From Parcubacteria group bacterium (lineage in GTDB: Bacteria > Patescibacteriota > Minisyncoccia > Minisyncoccales > CG1-02-41-26), in the NCBI GenBank assembly GCA_013203565.1, contig JABMPZ010000108.1:1-5652 (forward strand): a stretch of 5,652 nt of DNA, in the 5' to 3' direction. The notes under the pieces were generated by a model that had not been told where the DNA came from, did not search any database, and saw only the letters and a list, made by a program, of their open reading frames with translations. The translations under genes were made by a program, and so were the position numbers. Numbering within the stretch: the stretch's first letter is position 1; every line of letters begins with the position of its first letter. Of this stretch, positions 1 to 5,032 are shown one piece after another.

Positions 1-2
1 AC

Positions 3-2042
3 ATTATTGAGAAAGGTTTGCTTTATGCTGATAATTTATTTGAAATAGCAGATAATGTAAAAAAGAGAGTAGGAGAAGGAGAAGCCTTAAAAAACATTGA
101 CCTTGATTTTGATGTAGTTATTGGAAAAGCAAAGACAGGAGTTAGAACAGAAGCTCAATTTAATACAGCTGACAGAATTGCTGAAAAGATTTCAAAATCA
201 AAAGTAGGACAATTTGTTAATGAGACAACAGTGGCTACTGGAGTTTCCCTTGCGTATTCTGTAATTAGTGCTTCTTCTAAGCGAGTAGCAAGAAGTAAAT
301 TAATGGCATGGGGCTCTTTTGGCGGAACAGCCCTTCTTGCAGGAGGTATTGCTGGATTCCGTGAGAATAAGCGTTTTAAGGAAGACAGAAGGCAACACCT
401 TAGAGAAATGGCACAAAACAAGGAATTTGATGAAAAAGAATCTCCGAGAAGAAATGAAATGGAAGAATATAGGTATGAAACGAAAAATGCTGAAGTGATG
501 ACAAACTATCTAAGTCAAAGATTATACATTGAGGGAACAGAAGAAATAAGAGATGATTTAAGTGAAGATGAGATTGAAGATACTTTAGGGGCTCTTGCTC
601 AAATAGAGTCGCGCATTAGATTATCAGATAATAAAAACATTGATTTAATAAGTTATTCTGATATTACTAAAGTAGAACAAGAAAGAAGAATGCTAGACAG
701 CACAGTAGGTAAAATAAAAGATAATTTAAGAAAAAAGGTAAGTAATTTTAGTGAAGATCTTGATGATTTTACTGGTATAGAATACAAGAGATTAATTGAA
801 GGGGAAGAAGGGTACGAAGGAGTTAAACAAAAGAATGAGCTGTTTCAGTCAGATAAAAAGAAAAAAGTGGCAGTGGCAGTTGGTAAAGGTGTAGCAACAG
901 GTCTCGTTATCGGCGCTGCAGCCCAAGAATTGACCGCTTTTTTCCGAGACGAACAACAGGGTCTTGTGGAAGGGTTCATTAAAAAAGATCTTGCCAAAGA
1001 AGTAGATGGGAAGGTGCACTATACTCCTCTTGGGATGTTAAAGAGTTGGCTTTTTAAAGAAAACCCAACAATCGGAGGTGCGTTAAAAGATGGGCCAACA
1101 TTTGGGGAAAATACATTTAAATTACCAGAGGGAACTGCATTCGTAGAAGGAAGTGATGGTAAATACAATTTGACAAGAGGCAAAGACATTTTAGTTGAAG
1201 GACTTGGTTTAAATAAAGAAACAGGGCAATTAAGTGATGAGGCAAAACTTGCTTTAGAAAAAGCAGGGGTTGGTTTTAAAATTACCTCTATTGATGGTGG
1301 GGTTGGAGCTACAGTTCCTGTTCAAGCAGAAACACTAACAGAGTTTATGGAAGATCGTGTTACCGAAGATCCAGAGAATTTTCAAAGGATAGATAGAAAG
1401 TTTTGGTACGATCAAGATGATTCCAGTACTTTTACAGAAAATGAATTGAAACTTCATTGGGGAGGTCAAGGAGGAACTGGAATTAATGAGAAAGGGGACT
1501 TTGTTTTTAATATACAACAAATGACTGAAGATGGCTCATACCATGGGGATTTTGATATAGATGCTCAAAAAGCCATTAAAAATGGTGAGCTTAAAATGTT
1601 GCTATCAGTGTCTAAAGACACACAGAGTTATGCTTTTGAGGTGCCAATTGATGCTAACGGAAATGCTATTATTGAGAAAGACAGCGAAATAGGGAAAATG
1701 CTTTTTGATGATGTGAAAGGCAAGGCAGTTTTTAAAGGTAAGTTTGCTGAAGTAGCTCAAATGATGGAAGGACAAGATGACCCAGCAAAAGTTGATAAAG
1801 TTCGCCTTTTAGCTACACATGTTGGTGATGGGCTTACAGAACCACCCGAAATTCCTACTCCCGTCCCAATGCCAGATAAATATGTTACGGGATTTAGTAT
1901 TCCAGCAGACAAAGAATTGGATTTACCCCCTATAATCCCTATTTTTGGCAGAACACCATTGGAACCAACTATAAAAGGAGATGAAGAACCAGTAGTGCCA
2001 CCACCAAGTCCTGAACAAGCTCCTGCAGTAGCACCTGAATGA
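3..2042 (+). CDS. Large envelope-type protein, N-terminal part (5' end outside window; ends at in-frame TGA)
   Basis: The frame is open from the left edge with no stop, so the gene almost certainly starts upstream. The TTG at 18 is only the first possible start inside the window and has no ribosome binding site; residues below are counted from it. Weakly hydrophobic, Gly/Ala-rich segments lie at about 72-86 plus 95-114 and at 284-309, each next to basic residues, suggesting membrane insertion or a membrane-associated hairpin. Residues 115-283 are highly charged and probably helical. Residues about 475-600 look like a beta-rich globular domain containing WGGQGGTG (481-488). From about 608 the chain becomes proline-rich up to the stop. 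I recall similar large proteins in Parcubacteria in which a Pro-rich linker leads into a glycosyltransferase-like part; here that part follows in the same frame after the TGA. Function is unknown; a cell-surface or envelope role is inference. Confidence 0.8.
   Translation: MIEKGLLYADNLFEIADNVKKRVGEGEALKNIDLDFDVVIGKAKTGVRTEAQFNTADRIAEKISKSKVGQFVNETTVATGVSLAYSVISASSKRVARSKLMAWGSFGGTALLAGGIAGFRENKRFKEDRRQHLREMAQNKEFDEKESPRRNEMEEYRYETKNAEVMTNYLSQRLYIEGTEEIRDDLSEDEIEDTLGALAQIESRIRLSDNKNIDLISYSDITKVEQERRMLDSTVGKIKDNLRKKVSNFSEDLDDFTGIEYKRLIEGEEGYEGVKQKNELFQSDKKKKVAVAVGKGVATGLVIGAAAQELTAFFRDEQQGLVEGFIKKDLAKEVDGKVHYTPLGMLKSWLFKENPTIGGALKDGPTFGENTFKLPEGTAFVEGSDGKYNLTRGKDILVEGLGLNKETGQLSDEAKLALEKAGVGFKITSIDGGVGATVPVQAETLTEFMEDRVTEDPENFQRIDRKFWYDQDDSSTFTENELKLHWGGQGGTGINEKGDFVFNIQQMTEDGSYHGDFDIDAQKAIKNGELKMLLSVSKDTQSYAFEVPIDANGNAIIEKDSEIGKMLFDDVKGKAVFKGKFAEVAQMMEGQDDPAKVDKVRLLATHVGDGLTEPPEIPTPVPMPDKYVTGFSIPADKELDLPPIIPIFGRTPLEPTIKGDEEPVVPPPSPEQAPAVAPE
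2040..2042 (+). other. In-frame TGA separating two halves of what looks like one gene
   Basis: The frame that ends here resumes immediately: codons 2043-2105 contain no stop and encode a linker that carries on the proline-rich, acidic composition seen before the TGA (for example TPPPPAPV), then run directly into the downstream frame that ends at 3437. The downstream half has no ATG near its beginning and no ribosome binding site at a usable distance. This is what is seen. A nonsense mutation, a sequencing or assembly error, stop-codon readthrough or UGA recoding could each explain it. The roughly 60 glycines of the upstream half all use GGN and no other long gene here contains TGA, which argues against routine UGA decoding. 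Confidence 0.85.
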
Positions 2043-2061
2043 GTAGTTAAGAAAGAAGGTA

Positions 2062-2088
2062 GTGAGGAGACACCACCACCTCCTGCAC
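2062..2088 (+). other. Possible RNA hairpin just downstream of the in-frame TGA
   Basis: GTG-AGGAG (2062-2069) can pair with CTCCT-CAC (2080-2084 and 2086-2088), with one bulged G at 2085 and a 10-base loop. The stem begins 19 bases after the TGA. It could matter for readthrough, but Glu-Glu codons facing Pro-Pro codons give such pairing by chance, and its geometry does not match the bacterial selenocysteine element, which sits closer to the UGA. Confidence 0.25.
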
Positions 2089-2105
2089 CAGTAAGTGCGG
2101 AAAAA

Positions 2106-3437
2106 TTGGCTCTTGAAAATAATTCAGGCGTAAGAGCCACCACGGAACAACCTGTTCAAGGAGAAATCATTGAGCAGGACGCCCTTGCTGTTACGGGACA
2201 AGACAAATTAGTAGAATCATATTTTGAGGGACTGGCAGAAAGGGATCCAAATTATGTAGATGGATTAGAAACATTATTTAATAAAGAAAAACATGCTCTA
2301 ATGGGGGAAAATGTAAAGGGTGTTATGGTACTTTCAATTACAGGAAAAGAAAAACCTAAAGATATTCGATTGAAGTTGGCCGAATATGCCGAACAACAAA
2401 ATGGGGATGGTACTTCGATATGGCAAGATAATGGTGAAATAGAAATAGTAATATATGTTTCTTGGGCTACGGGTAGGGCACCGCAGGCACTTTTGAAAGA
2501 AGTGAGTGATTTCCAGAAAGCAAATAGCGATATGTCTATTTTTGTATATCGTGAAGCTGTTAGACCTAAACAGTTGAAAAGCGCCCATCATCATAGAACA
2601 GCAGAGAACTTGGCTTTAATGCGTAAAAAGCAGGCAGGCAACAACAAAGAAGTAATGTTTATGAGAGATACTGCTGAGTATAGGGATGTTTCTAATTCAG
2701 ATACATATATTTCCGGTCTCTTAGAGGATTTTTCAAAAACAGGGGAACAAAAAGCTCTTGAAACAGCTGTCTTAGAAGAACCTAAAGACACTAAAATGGA
2801 GGCGTTAGAAAAAGAATCATTAAATAGTGAAGTTCAGAGTATGGTAGAGCAAGAAATGAATAGTCGGGAACAAAGAATTAAGAGAGATGCAGAAAAAGAG
2901 GTTGAAGAAGAACTCGGCGAGACATTGGATGAATATAGTAGAGAAGAAGCGAGAGAAGCAGAATATGATAGGTTAGCAGAAGTTTTTAAAAAAGAATGGG
3001 ATAAGTATGTAAAAAAGAATGGAGTAGGTCATAACAATGAAGAACAAAGAAAGGGTTTTTTAGATAGGGAATTCAATAGTTTTCACAATAATGTTAAGAA
3101 AAATATAGGATTTGGAATTCATGAAGCAATAGTTTTCGGACTTTTGGATGCAGGGTATAAATCAGACTCTCTTGTAGCAAAAAAGGAGTTTCTTATATTC
3201 GGCAATGATGTAATTAAAGACAATGTCACAGGGAAATCATATGATCAAGAAGATTCACCTACAAGGAGTAGATTCGAGTCCTTTCTAGAATCATTTGCTA
3301 AAGACCACAATGAAAAGATTAACGAATTTAAAAAACAGTGGAACAATAAGCTTGAACAAAAAATACAAGAATTAACTAAGACAGCTAAAGAAGAGGTAAC
3401 ACAAAATGTAATCGCCTTTATAGAACAAAGAGCATAG
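2106..3437 (+). CDS. C-terminal part of the large protein: degenerate glycosyltransferase-like domain plus charged helical tail
   Basis: The frame opens at 2043, straight after the TGA. TTG 2106 is the first nominal start and is used only to count residues (443); no ribosome binding site precedes it, so independent translation is doubtful. Residues 1-30 are linker. Residues about 68-210 look alpha/beta: a strand GVMVLSITG (72-80), helix, strand EIEIVIYVSW (111-120), helix, strand MSIFVYREAV (143-152), then a strand EVMFMRD (182-188). This order resembles a GT-A fold of family 2 glycosyltransferases, but the place where a DxD metal motif would be expected reads RDTAE (187-191), so catalysis is doubtful. 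A long, very charged and probably coiled-coil tail follows (about 230-305 and 385-440) around a small more hydrophobic section (330-370). The fold assignment is by eye and from memory of Parcubacteria proteins. The gene ends with TAG, 124 bases before ruvA. Confidence 0.7.
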   Translation: MALENNSGVRATTEQPVQGEIIEQDALAVTGQDKLVESYFEGLAERDPNYVDGLETLFNKEKHALMGENVKGVMVLSITGKEKPKDIRLKLAEYAEQQNGDGTSIWQDNGEIEIVIYVSWATGRAPQALLKEVSDFQKANSDMSIFVYREAVRPKQLKSAHHHRTAENLALMRKKQAGNNKEVMFMRDTAEYRDVSNSDTYISGLLEDFSKTGEQKALETAVLEEPKDTKMEALEKESLNSEVQSMVEQEMNSREQRIKRDAEKEVEEELGETLDEYSREEAREAEYDRLAEVFKKEWDKYVKKNGVGHNNEEQRKGFLDREFNSFHNNVKKNIGFGIHEAIVFGLLDAGYKSDSLVAKKEFLIFGNDVIKDNVTGKSYDQEDSPTRSRFESFLESFAKDHNEKINEFKKQWNNKLEQKIQELTKTAKEEVTQNVIAFIEQRA

Positions 3438-3466
3438 TATAGTCAGGTGAAGTGAAATTTTATCGC

Positions 3467-3507
3467 AATAGTTTTTCTAAGCTATTATTAGTGGTTTTTT
3501 GTTTTTT
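3467..3507 (+). terminator. Weak rho-independent terminator after the large gene
   Basis: Bases 3467-3474 pair with 3479-3486 (8 pairs including one G-U, loop TTCT). Two runs of six T separated by a G follow at 3495-3507, but 8 bases lie between the stem and the first run. The stem is AU-rich, so it is weak. Its place between a stop codon and a likely promoter supports the call. Confidence 0.4.
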
Positions 3508-3528
3508 AATTTATTTTATTCTTGAATT

Positions 3529-3559
3529 TTGGTTCTTAATAGAGCATACTGTATATAAT
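3529..3559 (+). promoter_or_regulatory. ruvA: Possible promoter directly in front of ruvA
   Basis: TATAAT at 3554-3559 (within TATATAAT from 3552) matches the -10 consensus, and a TG at 3550-3551 resembles an extended -10. A weak -35 candidate, TTGGTT, lies at 3529-3534 with a 19-base gap. The box ends only two bases before the ruvA ATG, so transcription would begin at or just inside the start codon, which implies little or no leader. Confidence 0.4.
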
Positions 3560-3561
3560 AT

Positions 3562-4149
3562 ATGATTTCATATTTATCAGGTAAAATTATTTTAAAAAAA
3601 GATGGGTTTGTCATCTTAGATGTCAATGGTGTTGGGTATGAGGTTTTTGTTTCAGCCCCGAGCTTTGATAAATTACCAGAAAAGGGTGAGCCATTCAATG
3701 TTTTCTGCTATTTAGATGTTGGTGAACGGAGTTTAAAACTGTTTGGTTTTTTAAGCTATAAAGAGCTTGAGTTATTCAAGATTGTTCGTGGTATTTCAGG
3801 AGTAGGGCCTAAGGCTGCCTTAGAAATATCATCCATTGGCTCTTTAGAGAAAATCAAAGAAAAGATGGATAAGAATGCAGATGTATTTGAGGGTATTTCA
3901 GGAATAGGGAAAATGAAAGCCCAGAAGATTGTTTTAGAATTAACTGGTAAGTTTAAGGCATTAAAACCAGTAAAAAAGACAAAACAAGAAGATAAACAAG
4001 ATAATTTAGAACAAGATGATGTATTTATTGCCTTAATAAACTTAGGTTTTCAAAAAGATGCAATAAAACAGGCATTACTACAAATACCAAGCAACATAGA
4101 AGCAACACAGGAGAAAATAACACACGCCTTGCAATTATTGGGGAAATAG
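3562..4149 (+). CDS. ruvA: Holliday junction branch migration protein RuvA
   Basis: RuvA binds four-way DNA junctions as a tetramer and loads the RuvB motor for branch migration during recombination and repair in the cytoplasm. The 195 residues fit the family length. Domain I (1 to about 63) is the OB fold with the typical start MISYLSGKI and the VNGVGYEVFV segment (21-30). Domain II (about 64-132) carries both helix-hairpin-helix motifs that grip the DNA backbone: GISGVGPKAAL (77-87) and GISGIGKMKAQKIVLEL (111-127). A Lys/Asp/Gln-rich flexible linker (134-150) leads to the small domain III (152-193) that contacts RuvB, with the LINLGF segment (158-163). The start is set by family alignment; no ribosome binding site precedes it. 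ruvB and ruvC are not in the window. The next gene begins 57 bases downstream with no clear terminator between, so cotranscription is plausible. Stop codon TAG. Confidence 0.97.
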   Translation: MISYLSGKIILKKDGFVILDVNGVGYEVFVSAPSFDKLPEKGEPFNVFCYLDVGERSLKLFGFLSYKELELFKIVRGISGVGPKAALEISSIGSLEKIKEKMDKNADVFEGISGIGKMKAQKIVLELTGKFKALKPVKKTKQEDKQDNLEQDDVFIALINLGFQKDAIKQALLQIPSNIEATQEKITHALQLLGK

Positions 4150-4193
4150 GGTATAAATCTTTAGTTATGCGTTTTAGTATCGTGTTCTTATAA

Positions 4194-4200
4194 AAGGAGG
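4194..4200 (+). promoter_or_regulatory. Strong ribosome binding site for the orphan gene
   Basis: AAGGAGG lies 6 bases before ATG 4207, a near-perfect Shine-Dalgarno match at ideal spacing. It fixes 4207 as the likely start over the in-frame ATGs at 4216 and 4237. Confidence 0.85.
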
Positions 4201-4206
4201 ATTGTC

Positions 4207-4764
4207 ATGAAAACAATGGAAAGTAGGGGAAAGATAATGGAAAGTAGGGGAGTTGAAATCCTAGTAATTGATGAGGCAATTGATTGGGAATGGGATCCAG
4301 GATGGAGCCCAGAAGAAATGAAAGAGAAGATGGAGTGGTTGTTGGGGCTTTTCCCTCAAAATGATAAGATTCCAATATTCATAGGAAGTTCATCCCACCC
4401 CTATTTTAATGTGTGGAAGGCAAAAACATCGTTTGAAATAACGGATGAAAGTCATCCGTTATACACTGAATGCAGTTATCCTGAATTGTATCCTTTTTCG
4501 GGACCTGAATTGGTGTTTGAAATGGCTCATCCAAGTAATGTGCAAATTTGTTGGTCCCATCCACCTATTGGAAAAGGAGAAATATCTACTCATCCAACCG
4601 AAGTAGCCTCGCCATGGGAACATGACGCGCACTATGTGACTATAATGTCTCCAAGGTTTTGCGCGCATAAACAGTTTCTTACTTGTGGCACAGAGTTGTG
4701 CATAAAACAGCTGGAAATGTGGAGAATTGACCCACAGGGAGAAGAGTTCAAAGGTTTGCTATAG
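4207..4764 (+). CDS. Unrecognised Trp-, His-Pro- and Cys-rich protein
   Basis: This is a 185-residue protein that I do not recognise. It has no signal peptide or membrane segment, so it is probably cytoplasmic. It is unusually rich in Trp (27, 29, 33, 44, 70, 116, 137, 172) and contains five His-Pro pairs, each after Ser, Ala or Thr (His 64, 83, 108, 118, 129). Five Cys (89, 115, 152, 160, 165) and His 139, 142 and 154 crowd the second half; Cys152-x-His154-x5-Cys160-x4-Cys165 could bind a metal, but this is inference. An acidic stretch (IDEAIDWEWD, 21-30) precedes a probable helix at 35-48, and residues 56-60 look like a buried strand. The start is supported by a strong ribosome binding site. 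The first residues contain a duplicated MESRG. It lies 57 bases after ruvA; a TATAAA at 4152-4157 might add a weak promoter. The GC-rich patches around 4610-4670 differ from ruvA. Stop codon TAG. Confidence 0.85.
   Translation: MKTMESRGKIMESRGVEILVIDEAIDWEWDPGWSPEEMKEKMEWLLGLFPQNDKIPIFIGSSSHPYFNVWKAKTSFEITDESHPLYTECSYPELYPFSGPELVFEMAHPSNVQICWSHPPIGKGEISTHPTEVASPWEHDAHYVTIMSPRFCAHKQFLTCGTELCIKQLEMWRIDPQGEEFKGLL
4216..4251 (+). repeat. 15-bp direct repeat duplicating the start region
   Basis: ATGGAAAGTAGGGGA occurs at 4216-4230 and again at 4237-4251, period 21 bases (7 codons), in frame, giving MESRG twice near the N-terminus. The first copy places AGGGGA (4225-4230) six bases before the ATG of the second copy, so it could act as an internal ribosome binding site. 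Confidence 0.9.
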
Positions 4765-4784
4765 CTACCCTAAAAATGTGTGGC

Positions 4785-4802
4785 TATTAAAACACTTTAA
4801 TA
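4785..4802 (+). repeat. A/T inverted repeat abutting a ribosome binding site
   Basis: TATTAAA (4785-4791) and TTTAATA (4796-4802) are perfect complements around the loop ACAC. The last base of the right arm is the first A of the following AAGGAGG. It may be an operator-like site or a weak hairpin influencing translation; A/T-rich sequence also gives such repeats by chance. Confidence 0.5.
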
Positions 4803-4808
4803 AGGAGG
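4802..4808 (+). promoter_or_regulatory. Strong ribosome binding site for the small membrane ORF
   Basis: AAGGAGG, followed by GG. It is 8 bases before the in-frame GTG at 4817 (ideal) but only 2 bases before the ATG at 4811 (too close), so GTG 4817 may be the true start. Confidence 0.75.
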
Positions 4809-4810
4809 GG

Positions 4811-4936
4811 ATGGAAGTGTGCTATAACAAAGATGGTGGTGGCATTATTAATGCCATACAATGCTATACGGCACTGACAATGATTTTTATGACGTTGCCG
4901 GCGTTACTGTTATACTATATCTTTTTATTGAGATAG
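4811..4936 (+). CDS. Tiny single-helix membrane protein
   Basis: The ORF encodes 41 residues from ATG 4811, or 39 from GTG 4817, which is better placed for the ribosome binding site. The short polar start contains one Cys, a Lys-Asp pair and GGG (residues 4-11). After it, almost everything from about residue 16 to 40 is hydrophobic (TMIFMTLPALLLYYIFLL at 23-40) and the chain ends in a single Arg, so it should form one membrane-spanning helix. The frame is open further upstream into the preceding gene, but the Shine-Dalgarno sequence argues for the short form. It lies 46 bases after the orphan gene and 25 bases before a strong terminator, so it is probably the last gene of that transcript. I recognise no family. 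A small membrane regulator, a subunit of a larger complex or a hydrophobic toxin-like peptide are all possible. Stop codon TAG. Confidence 0.65.
   Translation: MEVCYNKDGGGIINAIQCYTALTMIFMTLPALLLYYIFLLR
4840..4856 (+). repeat. Inverted repeat inside the small membrane ORF
   Basis: TGGCATT (4840-4846) and AATGCCA (4850-4856) are perfect complements around ATT, extendable by one G-U pair in RNA. The hairpin would sit about 21 bases after the possible GTG start and could affect early elongation or RNA stability. Confidence 0.55.
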
Positions 4937-4961
4937 TATCAGTAAATATGTTTTCAAATTT

Positions 4962-4999
4962 GTGGTTCTGTCTAGTTCATTAGACAGAACCACCTTTTT
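4962..4999 (+). terminator. Strong rho-independent terminator
   Basis: A perfect 13-bp stem (4962-4974 with 4981-4993) encloses a 6-base loop (GTTCAT) and is followed by C and five T (4994-4999). It ends transcription after the small membrane ORF and separates that group from the Mur ligase. The minus-strand side lacks a comparable T run, so it serves the plus strand. Confidence 0.93.
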
Positions 5000-5032
5000 A
5001 TTTCCCGATAATTATGGTAAAAATAAGGTAAT

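Noticed and set aside
155..421. Minus-strand ORFs at 155-421, 1335-1520, 2334-2594, 2591-2791, 3516-3698 and 4459-4668
   Set aside because: Each lies wholly or largely antisense to a better supported plus-strand gene and shows no recognisable domain.
18..2042. TTG 18 as the true start of the first gene
   Set aside because: The frame is open to the window edge (ATT ATT GAG AAA GGT precede it) and there is no ribosome binding site; the gene most likely begins upstream.
2040..2042. Genome-wide UGA = Gly code, as in Gracilibacteria and Absconditabacteria
   Set aside because: In such genomes TGA is a frequent glycine codon and genes read with the standard code fall to pieces. Here about 60 glycines in the first half all use GGN and ruvA, the orphan gene and the Mur ligase contain no in-frame TGA.
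2040..2042. Selenocysteine or UGA = Trp decoding
   Set aside because: The position is in a disordered Pro/Ala/Glu linker where neither residue is expected, the downstream hairpin is too far for a bacterial selenocysteine element, and all Trp codons seen are TGG.
1757..2143. Minus-strand ORF of 128 codons across the proline-rich region
   Set aside because: It is the Gly/Ser-rich mirror of proline codons on the plus strand, has no ribosome binding site and crosses the coding frame of the large gene.
4216..4251. The 15-bp repeat as part of a CRISPR or mobile element
   Set aside because: There are only two copies, in frame inside a gene, with a 6-base spacer; nothing resembles an array, transposase or terminal inverted repeats.
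4727..4810. Longer form of the small membrane ORF starting at TTG 4727
   Set aside because: It would overlap the orphan gene, has no ribosome binding site, and the strong AAGGAGG at 4802-4808 points to a start at 4811 or 4817.
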